NCBI RefSeq assembly: GCF_000210295.1
Contig: NC_026740.1
Location: forward strand, 1,433,691-1,497,690
Source of the DNA: Trypanosoma brucei gambiense DAL972
Lineage: Eukaryota > Euglenozoa > Kinetoplastea > Trypanosomatida > Trypanosomatidae
Length of the DNA: 64,000 nucleotides
Direction: 5' to 3'
Notes under the pieces: model-generated
What the model was told of the DNA's origin: nothing
The model's input: the letters and a program-made list of their open reading frames with translations, nothing else
Database searches by the model: none
Made by a program: the position numbers and the translations under genes
Shown: positions 9,760-20,954 of the stretch, one piece after another
Position numbering within the stretch: position 1 is the stretch's first letter
How the letters are laid out: each line of letters opens with the position of its first letter

Positions 9760-10895
9760 TACGTAATGCAATCAGATGCCAATTGGTATGCATGAATAAT
9801 ACTGGGTAAACCAGGTGAGGGAAGGGTGGTTAAAAGGGTAGGGAGGATTGGCAATATATGGGGCAAACAATATCTGTTTCTGGGTTCTTTAATTGTTGCG
9901 TGCATCCATATAAGTTTGTGTAGCAAGAAGCAGGATTTCCCTCATTAATTCAGTCCAATTAATCATGATGGACCTTGTGGTCTTAAGGAGTTATGTATAC
10001 TCTATTAACTGCTAGCGGCGTTGGGTTGGTCGTCTCTCCCTTTATTTCTCCTTGTTAGCTCCTGTGATGGTGCGTGTAGCGGGCGGATGGTACATTCCCG
10101 CCTTTCATTTTTTTTTTGGGGGGGGACCTTCTTTCACCTTCTTCGTGAACCTCCCTAATTGTTTATATATGATTGAAAGAGATTTGACGGAAATGAAGCG
10201 GACAGGATTTTGGAGTGAAGAGATTTTTATAGTTTTTCTTCACAACCCTACTTCCTCGTCGTTGGGTGCCCCCTTTTTTTTTAAAAAAAAAAACAGAGAA
10301 CTACACATGCGCCAACGTGGAAGGGAAACGTATGCGGACGTGGTATGCCAGATTCAAGTCGACATAACTTAACATGTTTTAAAAAACATTATGGGATATC
10401 AAGGGAAATAATAGTTGCTTCGCTGATGCATCACTTTCTGTATTTGAACAACCACAAAATTTACTGCCTGTTTCGTCGTTTTCCTGCGCTCCTTCCTCCA
10501 AGATTCCGTTACCTTTTTTCTTTCTTCTTTTTTCTTTTCCTTTCTTATCTCTTTTACGCACCTATGAGGCGTTAAAGTACCAATATGAGGATACCACTGT
10601 CGCCCATTTTTTTTTCACATTAGTGTATTTGGTGTTCAGTGGCTCCTGGATACGTATCAGGTGCCAAAGGTTTGTATCGTGTGCTATTTCTCACATGTTG
10701 TTGTTATTGATACGTGTGAATCTTTATTTGATTTCCCATTTACCCTTTGATATCCTGCTGTCATTCTTTTTGTTTTTTTCTGTTTTGTCTTTTGTTTGGA
10801 AGGTTTAGCAGCCACATCGGGGGTCACAGACGCCGACAGAGGGAGCTAAGAGGCAATCCCTCGTGGACTCCTCAACGGCGTGCTGAGTGTGTAGT
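9760..10895 (+). other. Intergenic: 3' UTR, homopolymer runs, splice region
   Basis: No gene seen. Contains a T10/G8 junction near 10106-10127, a T9-A11 palindromic run at about 10274-10292 and several T-rich blocks. A strong T-tract at about 10755-10800 is followed by AG dinucleotides at 10801-10811, the likely spliced-leader acceptor for the kinase gene (5' UTR about 85-95 nt). Confidence 0.6.
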
Positions 10896-13800
10896 ATGAC
10901 ACAGCCCTCGGCAGATGAAATCTACGGTAGCCGTGCGAAAGTCAACTCTGTGATAAAGCATTCGCTGTGTTCCGGGGTCTGTGCAGTACCACAATGGATT
11001 GTTCTTTCCATGGCTGGCCTTCTCACGGGGGCACTTTTTTTTCTACCCTTTTCCACAGCCACACTTCACATTGTCTTTGTAGCCATGTCTATTGCTCTCG
11101 GTCTTCTGTTCGCGCTGTTCTCTTGGATACTGCAAAGGCACCAGTGCAAGCGGCCACCACGTGATAGCGAACTTATTAATCGGTCGGCAACTGAGGTTGA
11201 GGGTACTCAGCCCCGTCGTCTTTCAGGGGGATCAGAGGGAAGAGAGTTTAATGCCGCGAGCAGCGAGGGGGAGTTAGAGGCGCACTGTTTTTTTGAAAGC
11301 GGTAGCCATTGGTGTCTGGAAGCTCTGGCGATAGTGGAATTGCTTGTGCTGGGCGCTCTCGTGCTTCTTGCACCGCTCGGGGTCAGAATGGATGTGGAGG
11401 GAAAGTCTCTTGTTCCATCAGATGCGAGAGAGGACCCTAGTGAGCTGACGTACCCCGTGGAAGCAGCATGGAAGGTGTTTCTCTTGCATCTATGGTTTAC
11501 CTTCGCCGTTAGTATGAAGTGTGCAGCTTCATTTTCGGTGGGGTTGATTCACTTCATTGTGCTCACGGCGTCGTTCAAAAAGCCTGGTACCATACCGGTC
11601 CTCCTCTTGGCGGCTTCCTTTATCATACCCGTTATCCTTTTTCTTGTTATTACGGCGAGGACCGCCCTTCAACTGCGGAAATTACCAAAGCATACGCACC
11701 ACGTAGGGTGTGACGACGTCGCAGGGAAGGAGTTGTCGCGAGGTGGCGATGAATTTAACCGATCATCTAATGCCACAACTGGCCTTTCTACAGGGGAGAC
11801 AGAAACGTTGCCTTCTCAGTCTTCCTGTGGTATCTTTAGGCCACCCCCTGGACATCGCAGCGCAGAGTTTGGAGAGCCCGGTTCCAGCGGGGATTCTTCT
11901 CCGTGTCACTGCGAAGTGGTGGCTAAAGAGGAGTTGGGCCGACAAAATCAACCCAAGTGGTCTCCATGTGGGTTACAGTGCAGTTGGAACATACCTCGAG
12001 GTCTATTGGATGACACTCGAATCCCCTTCGTGGCTCTAGATACTACCACCGGTTGCATTGAGTGTGCAAGTGCGGGGTTTGCCGAGAATGTTGGTATGCC
12101 GGTAGCCCGATTGACTGGTCGAGAGTTTGGGGGCCTCTTAAGTGAGCTCCACGTGGAAAATGCGGCAACGGTGTTGGATGTTGTGCGCACCGTAGCAAGT
12201 TCTACCGTAAGCAAACCTCGCGCAATCCACACTGAGGGTAACGGGAAAGAAGTTTCAGGTGTACGGAGGACAGTGTTTGGAAAGTTTGGGATTAGGCCGC
12301 TGTTTTCAAAGCAGCGGCAGGTCGGGCCATTATCTGCACTGGTTGCTGATGCTGATAAGTCGTCAATGGAGATCGAAATGAACTTTCCACATATTGCGAA
12401 GGATAGCGGTGGTCGCCGTGTCTTGGTGCGGGGATGCCGTTTCCAGGACGAGATGGAAACTCACAGCTCAAAATCATTAGCTGCTGTAGTTGATGAAGCA
12501 AAAACAAGGGGGACTGGCACGTCATCTTCTGGCATTGAGCGTGAACGCCCGATGGTATCTGAACCGAATAGTGTAACAGGTATTAAACCATCACATTTTT
12601 TTTCACTTTCACTAGATGTTTATTTATATCAACACCACGATACCTGCAACAGCAGGTATTTAGTTTTGCGGCAGCCGTCGTTGCATTATGCACTAGATTG
12701 TGTTCCACTGCCGTGTTTTCTCGTACACCCCCAAACGGGTCATGTGCTACACTGGAACGAAGCCGCAGAGCGAGAAACCGGGCTCTCGGCTTACGACATG
12801 GTGGGTTGGCCGGTGTGTTTAACTTCTGTAGTGGACCCTACCGGTTCACTGGGAGTTTTTAAAGATGCTCAGAAGAAACACTCGCTAATGCCGTTTAACT
12901 CTGCACCATCTGCTGTTCTTCATCCACCCTTGGCGAGTCCTCCTTTGTTAGTGAGTCTCCATCTTGTGGCTGGTGGTGGGGTTGAGGCGGAACAGGGACC
13001 ACTGTTGGATCAAATTGATTGTCTTTGTTGGCCAGGTCGGCATCTGAGAGACGTAGGCGAATGCAGGGGTTATGCAGAAACGGATGGGTCAGTTTTGAAG
13101 GACACCAGCGCCTGTTTCTCCAGTGACGGTGACTCAGAAGAGGCTGGAGGGATGCTCCCTCCGTTGAACCCCGCTAGCGTGAATTTGGAACCTCTTGATG
13201 ATTATATCTCTAGAAAAGCGCTGTTTCTCTCGCCGGCATGGATGCCGGAATCACTTACTGAAAGTAAAGCGAATACCGTGACGTGGGATGCACTTCACGT
13301 CCCTTTACTGTTTTTAATACATGGCGAAGCGCCGGGGGTGCGTGAGTGTTCGCCACTTGCGGATTGTTGTCAACCAAAGAAACAACGGGAGAACAACGGA
13401 GGGGTTGAGGGACTTTCTCAATCTTTTGTTGATATTGTTGAGGAGTTCAAGGAGTCTCTGAGTTGTGCCCTCGTGAAGGAGTGTGGCATCTCCTCCCTTC
13501 CATTAAGGGATGGCAAGGAAACACTACCAAATCCCGATATAACGCAATACTTGGGCGAACTACGGGAACTTTTCACGTGTTTGGCACAGAAGGTTGATTC
13601 CTTTAGGGAGTGTCGTGGGGTTCCTATGTCCGGCAGGGGGGATATTTGTGGGGACTTTTCGGACGCAGAGGATGGTGATACCAGTTCCGCCGTCAGAGGC
13701 GGACGCCGACCGGTTACTGCTTTTGGTTCGTCACTTGACTTGGGGAGGGGAGTCACTACCGCTCGCTACGTTGGTGATGGCAGTCGCGGAATAAAGGAGG

Positions 13801-15932
13801 GGAATGATATATTTGGCGAGGAGGGCGCACCAAAAGGGATCAAGGAGCAACAGCAAAGGACCCGTTACGACGCGCCTGCTGCTGGGGTGTTGGCGTTAGC
13901 ACACAAGAATACGGCAAGTCATCCAGTTTCGTCATTTGCCGTGTCGCAAGACGCCCTCGTGACACCCCCGGCGCGTGGTGCTGCTCTCGTGGACCTCGGC
14001 AATCTGACTCGTCCTTCAGGGGAGGAGCGGTTTGTGGAGAGAGGACCTGGTTCTGGTGCAAGTAAACGTTGTGACACACACCGAATTCCACCCATGCAAC
14101 CTCACAGTAAGCCGCTTGGTTATTCGAACCCTGCGGCAGAAATCCCTTCGAGGAGTGTAACTCCCACGTCGCCACTGAGGTTGGACCACTGTGAATCTCC
14201 CGGGGACCTGCCCGTGTGGGCGATGTTGAAGAGTAATGACGAAGCAACCGTTCCATCATGTTTTATCCGAGTGCCGTTTGGAGAGGTGTTTCGCTTTGGC
14301 CGCAGCAGCAAGTGCCACGCAACGACATCTGATGTCTTTGTGAGTAGTGTCCAGTTCACAGTCAGTCGCTGGGTGCCCGCGCAGTTGTGTGCCATTCGTT
14401 CCTCTACACCACCGCATCAAGATAACGGCAGTTCCTGCGGCAGCTGCTCGCCAACGCCGTCTGGTTACGGACCATGCAACTCATCGGCCCTGGCGGACTG
14501 GAGGGTTGAGCTGTGTGACTGCAGTATTAATGGTACATACGTGAACGTCAAACGAATCGGCAAGGGGAGGACGTGTACTTTGCGAAACAACGATCTTATT
14601 ACATTTCAGTTGAGAGCCCGACGGTTCTTTTTAGGGTTTAGGTTTGTGTTAACGGATGAGCGAGGCGTACCGCTGAAGGAGTGTTCCTCACCCACGTGCA
14701 GCAGCTTCCGTGCTTCCGGGATCTCTGGACGGGGTACACCACGCCTTTGGCAGCGCACCTTATCGGGGTCCGGTAGTACTTTTGCGTTAAACGCCAGTCA
14801 AACGGAATCGGCTAAGCTCAACTGTAGTGATAGTGCTTCCCAGGCAGTTCGTAGTGCCAGTGGCGTTCGGCACGGCGCCAGAACTCCCAATGCAAGGAGG
14901 ATTCATACCAGCCAACGTGGTAGTGGTCGCCACCAACGCGGGACGATAGAGTGGAAGATAGGTGAGGAAATGCTGGGTAAGGGTGGGAATGCTGAGGTAT
15001 ATCTTGGGATGAATCTCACTAACGGGAAACTCATTGCAGTGAAACGAGTTCCACTCCCCAAAGAGGCTGGAGGAGGCGGAAATGGAAAGGGATTGCTAAA
15101 GCGGTATATGAGCCTGCAGGAAGAAATAAAGGTCCTTTCTAAGGCTGTGCACCAAAATATTGTTCAGTACTACGGTTCCTCTCAGAATAAGGACTACTTC
15201 AACATACTTCTTGAGTTTGTGCCTGGTGGGTCGCTGCGTCATCTATTGGAAAACTTTGGTGCTCTTAGTCCGGGCGTTATATGCTCTTATCTGGCGCAAA
15301 CACTCGAGGGTCTGCGCTATTTGCATGAAAATGACATTGTGCACTCTGACGTTAAAGCAGCTAACATACTTGTCACCGATAAGGGTCGAGTAAAACTTTC
15401 TGATTTCGGCACGGCCAAACATCTTCTCTGGCAGCAAGGTCAGTCGATTGACCTGGCAAACATTTCAGGTGCCGCAGAAAGGACTGCGGATGATGCTGCG
15501 TGCTCCACGCACCATGTAGCCGGTACACTCCGTTGGATGGCTCCAGAGTTAATTAGGGCTTCTATCGGTCCGACGAAGGCGAGTGACATTTGGTCGGTGG
15601 GTTGTGCATTGATTGAGATGCTCTCCGGTGATGCACCATGGAACGAGTATGAAATCGAGAGCGAGGAGGAAATAATCAATCTTCTCAAGTACACCACGGA
15701 ACCACCAGATGTACCAGAGTGCCAGGTCTTGCCTGAGTTAGCACTCATTGCAAAAAAATGTCTTGCGCTCTCCCCCCGTGATCGACCGACGTGTGAAGAG
15801 TTACTGCAACTTGTCGAGGAAGCAAGAGAGAAACTTGGGCTTCAAGAAGACGAAACTCAGTCACGGTGTGACGATTCGACATCATTGCGTCTTTCCTCTG
15901 TTTTGGGTAACGCTGCTGTGGAAGGTAATTGA
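10896..15932 (+). CDS. Membrane protein kinase with PAS-like and FHA domains (STE11/MEKK-like)
   Basis: 1678 residues from ATG 10896 (an upstream in-frame GTG is not used). N-terminal about 260 residues hold roughly five to six hydrophobic segments (34-80, 138-165, 195-255). Two PAS-like regions follow: about 375-430 (FVALDTTTGCIECASAGFAE) and about 596-650 (CFLVHPQTGHVLHWNEAAER). An FHA domain lies at about 1122-1250 (FRFGRSSKC... CSINGTYVNVKRIG), a phosphothreonine-binding fold with a long internal loop. The kinase domain is about 1353-1645: glycine loop GKGGNAEVY, K1383 in IAVKR, DFG at 1503, MAPE at 1548-1551. The catalytic loop is HSD (H1483-D1485) instead of HRD, a non-RD kinase, and the activation segment is long (about 48 residues). 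Catalytic residues are intact, so activity is expected. Kinase family match is to STE11/MEKK-like enzymes. Ligand and pathway are unknown. Confidence 0.93.
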   Translation: MTQPSADEIYGSRAKVNSVIKHSLCSGVCAVPQWIVLSMAGLLTGALFFLPFSTATLHIVFVAMSIALGLLFALFSWILQRHQCKRPPRDSELINRSATEVEGTQPRRLSGGSEGREFNAASSEGELEAHCFFESGSHWCLEALAIVELLVLGALVLLAPLGVRMDVEGKSLVPSDAREDPSELTYPVEAAWKVFLLHLWFTFAVSMKCAASFSVGLIHFIVLTASFKKPGTIPVLLLAASFIIPVILFLVITARTALQLRKLPKHTHHVGCDDVAGKELSRGGDEFNRSSNATTGLSTGETETLPSQSSCGIFRPPPGHRSAEFGEPGSSGDSSPCHCEVVAKEELGRQNQPKWSPCGLQCSWNIPRGLLDDTRIPFVALDTTTGCIECASAGFAENVGMPVARLTGREFGGLLSELHVENAATVLDVVRTVASSTVSKPRAIHTEGNGKEVSGVRRTVFGKFGIRPLFSKQRQVGPLSALVADADKSSMEIEMNFPHIAKDSGGRRVLVRGCRFQDEMETHSSKSLAAVVDEAKTRGTGTSSSGIERERPMVSEPNSVTGIKPSHFFSLSLDVYLYQHHDTCNSRYLVLRQPSLHYALDCVPLPCFLVHPQTGHVLHWNEAAERETGLSAYDMVGWPVCLTSVVDPTGSLGVFKDAQKKHSLMPFNSAPSAVLHPPLASPPLLVSLHLVAGGGVEAEQGPLLDQIDCLCWPGRHLRDVGECRGYAETDGSVLKDTSACFSSDGDSEEAGGMLPPLNPASVNLEPLDDYISRKALFLSPAWMPESLTESKANTVTWDALHVPLLFLIHGEAPGVRECSPLADCCQPKKQRENNGGVEGLSQSFVDIVEEFKESLSCALVKECGISSLPLRDGKETLPNPDITQYLGELRELFTCLAQKVDSFRECRGVPMSGRGDICGDFSDAEDGDTSSAVRGGRRPVTAFGSSLDLGRGVTTARYVGDGSRGIKEGNDIFGEEGAPKGIKEQQQRTRYDAPAAGVLALAHKNTASHPVSSFAVSQDALVTPPARGAALVDLGNLTRPSGEERFVERGPGSGASKRCDTHRIPPMQPHSKPLGYSNPAAEIPSRSVTPTSPLRLDHCESPGDLPVWAMLKSNDEATVPSCFIRVPFGEVFRFGRSSKCHATTSDVFVSSVQFTVSRWVPAQLCAIRSSTPPHQDNGSSCGSCSPTPSGYGPCNSSALADWRVELCDCSINGTYVNVKRIGKGRTCTLRNNDLITFQLRARRFFLGFRFVLTDERGVPLKECSSPTCSSFRASGISGRGTPRLWQRTLSGSGSTFALNASQTESAKLNCSDSASQAVRSASGVRHGARTPNARRIHTSQRGSGRHQRGTIEWKIGEEMLGKGGNAEVYLGMNLTNGKLIAVKRVPLPKEAGGGGNGKGLLKRYMSLQEEIKVLSKAVHQNIVQYYGSSQNKDYFNILLEFVPGGSLRHLLENFGALSPGVICSYLAQTLEGLRYLHENDIVHSDVKAANILVTDKGRVKLSDFGTAKHLLWQQGQSIDLANISGAAERTADDAACSTHHVAGTLRWMAPELIRASIGPTKASDIWSVGCALIEMLSGDAPWNEYEIESEEEIINLLKYTTEPPDVPECQVLPELALIAKKCLALSPRDRPTCEELLQLVEEAREKLGLQEDETQSRCDDSTSLRLSSVLGNAAVEGN

Positions 15933-16211
15933 ACCGCCTTACCTTTTTGAACCATGGCACATGGCTGCAGCTGCGCAGTGTGTTTCACCGCACAAGGGAT
16001 GGAAATTACCGTGTCCTGTGCGACCCCTGTTGCCTCTTCGAAACGAACTCTACCGAATAAAATTGGAAAAATGAGGGAATGTCTGCCACCGCCATGCGGT
16101 ACACTTGATTATCTGTTACTTGTATAAAAGTGGTAGACTATGTCTTTTTCAGTGCCGTTTTCCATAAGTGATATAGGGCCTGGTGTGGGGATAGGTGCAC
16201 GTATGTATACG

Positions 16212-16246
<35 letters not shown>

Positions 16247-16818
16247 GGCTATGGAGGACAAACTCTGGACTCTGAATTGCTTTCATTTTGCTCCTGCTTT
16301 TATTTACCACCGTCGTTTGCAATTTCATCTGTATTTCTCTATTCGAAGTTTCTTAATTGCAAACAGACGTGTGTGTGCGCGTCCACATGTGCCTGTGGCT
16401 CACTTTCTTCCATTTCGTGCACATGTTTCGAACCCGGTGGCAAAACATCTTCGGCTTCGTCACTGTGACACCTTTGTGCTTTTTTGTTTTGTTCTTTGTC
16501 AAACTTTTTTTACCTTGTGCATACTTATGCCTTCATTTCTCCTTCTCTCTTTTTCGTTTCGATCTTTTATGATTTAACCGTTAGCTCTTTTTTTTTTTTA
16601 CGAGCAGCAGTTGCCGTATCATCCTCCGTTGTTTTGAGTGTTCAGCGTATTTATTTTTTTTTTCTGCCGTAACAGAAGGCTTAAGGGGTAGCCAAGACGT
16701 TTCATTTTTTACTTTTTATTTTTCCTCGCTAAAAGACCAAGAGAAAAGGAAAAAGGAACAAGAGAAGGAAAACCCGTCACTCCAGGTTGTTTGTTTATCT
16801 TTTCACTCGTTACTAAAA
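15933..16818 (+). other. Intergenic with (AT)n tract and trans-splice region
   Basis: No gene seen. Includes an alternating TA tract (16203-16244), a T10 run near 16590-16599, and a T-rich tract at 16700-16727 followed by AG at 16734-16735, the likely acceptor for the cyclase gene (5' UTR about 83 nt, A-rich). Confidence 0.55.
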
Positions 16819-19539
16819 ATGATGCTCTATCAGAGAAGGGGCAGGGGCGAGATGCACAGACCCGGCATTCGAACCATTGTTGGAAGTGGTAACTCTACAC
16901 CCAGTTCACTATGCGCACCGTTCCCGTTTGATAGTGTGATCCCGCCGCCACCAAGAGGCTTGTTGGAGCGCTTTCTGCGGCGACTGACCTCAACCATCTC
17001 ATGGGTGGTTTCGTTTCTTCTCGTCGTTTGCTCGATTCCCTTTCTGCTTCTCATCCACGCGCTACTGGTCTACTGTGATGGATATAATCGTGAAGTTGTC
17101 GCGCGACATCGTAGAAAATGGCTACACCAAACGGTTCCACACGTAAGACCAGTGAGGGTGGCGCCGTCTCCCAACTTTCCCCTTGAGGGTTGGCATATGC
17201 GCTGCGAGGACGGCCGTCAGCGCTGGCACTACGGTCGGCTGCTCAATGTGGAGGAGGGGAATGAACTCGGGAAGGCCCAGGCTGAGGGATGTCCGTACAC
17301 CCCTTATGGTGAAGCTGGAAATGCTAATGATGACTTTGAGGATACAGGCGCAACAAGGACTGGCCCACGAGGTGGTCCGGACATGCGTGCAGTGAAGGAA
17401 GAGCGATGCCGTTTTGTTGAGCGATATCAATTGGGTCTCACAGGCACGGCTCATGTAAAGCCTAGGGGGTCTGTGGAAGAGGCCATGCGAGCAGGCGCTG
17501 AGTTCTTATTGCGCCTACAGCACCCATATTCCGGTCATTGGCCAAATGACTATAGCGGGCCCCTATTTCTTACCCCCGGTGTTATCTTTGTTAGGTACAT
17601 TGTGGCTCGTGGCAACATTCGCAATATGTTCCCACCCCATGCAGATCACCAGCACGAGGGAGACGAGCCGTGCCTCTGTGGAGAAGCAGAGCGACTAGAA
17701 CTTATACGTTACATACGAAACTATATGAACGAGGACGGTGGCTTTGGTCAACATACTGAGGGACACAGCACCATGCTTGGGACTGTCCTCAATTACGTTG
17801 CACTACGACTCATGGGGGTTTCAGATGATGACAGCGACGCGGCTCGCGCTCGTCAGTGGATCCGTGGTGAAGGCGGTGCTGTTTCCATTCCCACGTGGGG
17901 TAAGGTGTGGTTATGTGTCCTTGGTCTGTACGAATGGGACGGCGTTAACCCCATTCCACCGGAGTTGTCATTGCTGCCCAACTGGATACCGTTTTCACCG
18001 AGCCGCCTGTGGTGTCACAGTCGTGTCGTTTCCATAGCCTTCTCGTACTTGTATGGTTTGCGATGGAGGCAGCCCGATAATCTACTTCTTCAATGCCTGC
18101 GGTACGAGATTTACCTTGAGCCATATGGAAACATTAAGTGGGCTAAGCATCGAAGCAACATTTGTGCCAAGGACTGCTATACACCTCTTTCTTCCGTGTA
18201 CAAAGTTTTCGCCGCCGTTATGAGTTTGTATGAGAAGCGGCCCATCAAATTTCTTCGCAGGCGGGCGCTGGAGGTAGCATGGACCCATATTGCTTACGAT
18301 GATGAAAGCACACATTTCATATGCCTTGGGCCGGTGAACAAGGCGTTCGACATGCTCATAACGTGGATACGTGAGGGAGAAACTAGTGGAAGGTACCTAA
18401 ACCACCTTAATCGTCTCGATGATTATTTCTTCATGGGACCTGAAGGGCTTAGGATGAGTGGTTATAACGGTTCACAATTATGGGACACGTCGTTCGCTGT
18501 ACAGGCCCTCTGCGCCTGCAACATGGAGTTGTTGTACCCTGAGGAGATGGCCCTTGCTCATCACTACGTAGATGTTGCGCAGGTGCAGGAGAATCCGGTG
18601 GCAGCGACACAGTTTTACCGCCATCGGACGAAAGGTGCGTGGAACTTCAGTACACGCCCGCAAGCGTGGCAAGTGTCAGATTGCACAGCCGAAGGGCTTC
18701 GTGTATTGCTGCTGCTCCGTCACAAGCCATTTCCTCACCAACGCATTTATGACGCTGTGGATCAGATTTTGTCCCTGAGGAATCGAGGCGGCGGGTGGGC
18801 TTCTTATGAGCCAACTTGCGCACCCCACTACGTAGAACTTCTCAACTGCTCGGATGTGTTCAAGGATGTCATGACTGACTACGTCTACACGGAGTGCACA
18901 AGCAGTTGTGTGCACACACTCTCGCTTTTCCGAGAGCACTTTCCCGACTACCGGCGGGAGGATGTAGATAGGGCCATTCGCGATGGTGTGAAGTGCATGC
19001 TGGCGAACCAGCGGACGGATGGTTCGTATTACGGAAGTTGGGCCGTATGCTTTACGTATGCTGCTTGGCTCTGCGCTAGTGCGCTTCGCATATCTGGTGA
19101 GATTTACAGCATGGAGAGACATCCGACGTGTGTGCGCCTCGTTAACTTTTTGTTGTCACACCAGAATACGGACGGCGGTTGGGGGGAGGATGTGAGCGCG
19201 TGCGCTCGTGGTGTGTGGGTTGATAATCCAAGTGGAAGTCAAGTCGTCAACACTGCGTGGGCGGTCATGGCTATCATGGCTGCCTCTGGCGAAGCGAGCT
19301 CAACCGAACTGCGCCGCCAGCTTCGTATTCTAAAGGCTGTAAGTGCAGGTATTCACTTTATTGTGTCGCGTCAGCTATCAACAGGTGACTGGGCACAAGA
19401 GCGAATTAGCGGTGTGTTTAACGGTAACAACCCGATTCACTACCCAGGATATAAAAATACCATGCCAGTGTGGGCACTGGGGGTGTACAGGCGCTGGAGT
19501 AAAACATACGGTCAACATTTTCCCCGATCGATGGATTAG
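16819..19539 (+). CDS. ERG7: Lanosterol synthase (oxidosqualene cyclase)
   Basis: 906 residues. Cyclises 2,3-oxidosqualene to lanosterol, the first cyclic sterol precursor of ergosterol-type sterols, at the ER membrane. The catalytic motif VSDCTAE is present with the acid Asp at residue 621. Several QW-type repeats of the family are visible: QHPYSGHW, EDGGFGQH, RNRGGGWASYEP, QRTDGSYYGSW, QNTDGGWGED and QLSTGDWAQE. The active-site region QLWDTSFAVQALCA and the C-terminal NTAWAVMAI helix also match. Compared with about 730 residues in animals and fungi, it is about 170 longer, mostly an N-terminal extension that carries a single hydrophobic helix (about 57-82, WVVSFLLVVCSIPFLLLIHA), a probable ER anchor, followed by a polar acidic linker. 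Start chosen at the first of two consecutive ATGs. Confidence 0.97.
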   Translation: MMLYQRRGRGEMHRPGIRTIVGSGNSTPSSLCAPFPFDSVIPPPPRGLLERFLRRLTSTISWVVSFLLVVCSIPFLLLIHALLVYCDGYNREVVARHRRKWLHQTVPHVRPVRVAPSPNFPLEGWHMRCEDGRQRWHYGRLLNVEEGNELGKAQAEGCPYTPYGEAGNANDDFEDTGATRTGPRGGPDMRAVKEERCRFVERYQLGLTGTAHVKPRGSVEEAMRAGAEFLLRLQHPYSGHWPNDYSGPLFLTPGVIFVRYIVARGNIRNMFPPHADHQHEGDEPCLCGEAERLELIRYIRNYMNEDGGFGQHTEGHSTMLGTVLNYVALRLMGVSDDDSDAARARQWIRGEGGAVSIPTWGKVWLCVLGLYEWDGVNPIPPELSLLPNWIPFSPSRLWCHSRVVSIAFSYLYGLRWRQPDNLLLQCLRYEIYLEPYGNIKWAKHRSNICAKDCYTPLSSVYKVFAAVMSLYEKRPIKFLRRRALEVAWTHIAYDDESTHFICLGPVNKAFDMLITWIREGETSGRYLNHLNRLDDYFFMGPEGLRMSGYNGSQLWDTSFAVQALCACNMELLYPEEMALAHHYVDVAQVQENPVAATQFYRHRTKGAWNFSTRPQAWQVSDCTAEGLRVLLLLRHKPFPHQRIYDAVDQILSLRNRGGGWASYEPTCAPHYVELLNCSDVFKDVMTDYVYTECTSSCVHTLSLFREHFPDYRREDVDRAIRDGVKCMLANQRTDGSYYGSWAVCFTYAAWLCASALRISGEIYSMERHPTCVRLVNFLLSHQNTDGGWGEDVSACARGVWVDNPSGSQVVNTAWAVMAIMAASGEASSTELRRQLRILKAVSAGIHFIVSRQLSTGDWAQERISGVFNGNNPIHYPGYKNTMPVWALGVYRRWSKTYGQHFPRSMD

Positions 19540-20954
19540 CAAGGGGAACGGATGCTTGTGAGGATTGGAAGATTACGATACCTTCACAGTCACCACCAAT
19601 GTAAATGTCACGGGAGAAAGTAACCGTCACGACTTTACTTGCGTGTGTCGGTGCCTACTTCCGACTTTTACACGGTGCGACGAGGACAACCTGCGTACTG
19701 TTGTCAGAAGTCCATTTACTGCATCAACCCCCTGTCAAATGTTGAAGTGATACATGAGGGTGAGGCATCACATGGAAGCAATGTGAAACAAAGTGCAAGT
19801 GTTTAAGTAGGTGAAGGAGAATGTGTAGTAGCTTGCCAACTTCTTGTCATGCAGTTAATCATACATATAAAGTGCCAAAAAGCAGTTGGTTAAGTGGACC
19901 TAATTTTCCCTATGATTTTAACTGTCCCCCTTCCATACATTTTTTCTGTTTTAGTGATGTCACTCGATGGCACCCCGCTTCTGTTATTTGTTCTTCTTGT
20001 CTTACGTGTCTCGCGTGTGTGTGCACGTTGTGTGATAACTTTCCTTTCGCCCACCCTTCATTTGCCATTAACCCTTCCGGAGTGAAGGCACAATGTTAAG
20101 GCGAGTGGAATGCTGGAAAGCAGAAAAAAAAACAGAGAAAAGGAAGAGGAGAGGGTGCGGAAAGGGAGTGTACGTGTACGTAGGAAACCGATGCGTGAAT
20201 GTCCGCGTGGCACGGAAGTAGGAGCATCTTTTTTTTTTTGCTACCTGGTTGCTTGTCTGCGTGTGAAAGTGAAATAGTTTGAAATGTTTCAGTGTAAGTA
20301 CCCTGCTGACTAAATGTTTGCCATGGATGCAGTGAATCATTGTTATTATTATTGTTGCTGCTGCTGCTGACATTGATATTGGTAATGGTATTGTTATATA
20401 TATGTATATGTATATATATATTGCAGTTATGACAACTCTTTGCGTCCTTGTTTTCTTCTTTTTGTCTGTTTGACATCAACATTTTTTGTAACGATCGTAA
20501 CAGGCTAGGGGTCGCGGTGCCGGCCCTTGAGATACTTGAAAGTAGTCGTAATAAAGGAGTGGAAAAGGAATAGGAGGGACATAGCGGAAAGGAAGCGGCG
20601 TAGGATAGCTGTTTTCATTGCCATTGGCGCAAGGGAATTCAGCCCTACCTTCTACGCCTTCCTTCCTATTGTTTGACGGAATAGTTTTTTGCGTATAAGC
20701 ATTGTGCGAGGTAGGGAAACAAGTGTAAGCTACTTAAGGAAGGGTATAAATATAATAGGAAGGTACCCCCGTTACCTGAAACGAAGTGGGGGAGTGTCTG
20801 TACAGGAGTGTTTCTTCGTTCATATATATTTTCATATTTATATAGGGAGGGACGAGGAAGTGCGGCGGAGGAAGGCGACACCAACGACAATAGCAAACCG
20901 CGAACAGACGCCTCAGTATACACCTTTGTTGGTTTATTTTCCTTCAGCGTTCGC
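19540..20954 (+). other. Intergenic: 3' UTR, triplet and TA repeats
   Basis: No gene seen. Holds a TTATTATTATTG / CTG-triplet cluster (20340-20368) followed by TA-rich microsatellite (20395-20420). A second TA-rich stretch lies at 20820-20845. Confidence 0.5.
20946..20947 (+). promoter_or_regulatory. Predicted spliced-leader acceptor that fixes a start
   Basis: The tract TTGGTTTATTTTCCTTCAG ends at AG 20946-20947, seven nucleotides before ATG 20955. If used, the upstream in-frame GTG (20808) is excluded from the mRNA. Prediction only; an upstream acceptor is also possible. Confidence 0.5.

Noticed and set aside
16420..16450. TTCGAACCC resembling a tRNA T-loop / B box
   Set aside because: The flanking bases do not form a T-stem, and no acceptor or anticodon stem fits on either strand.
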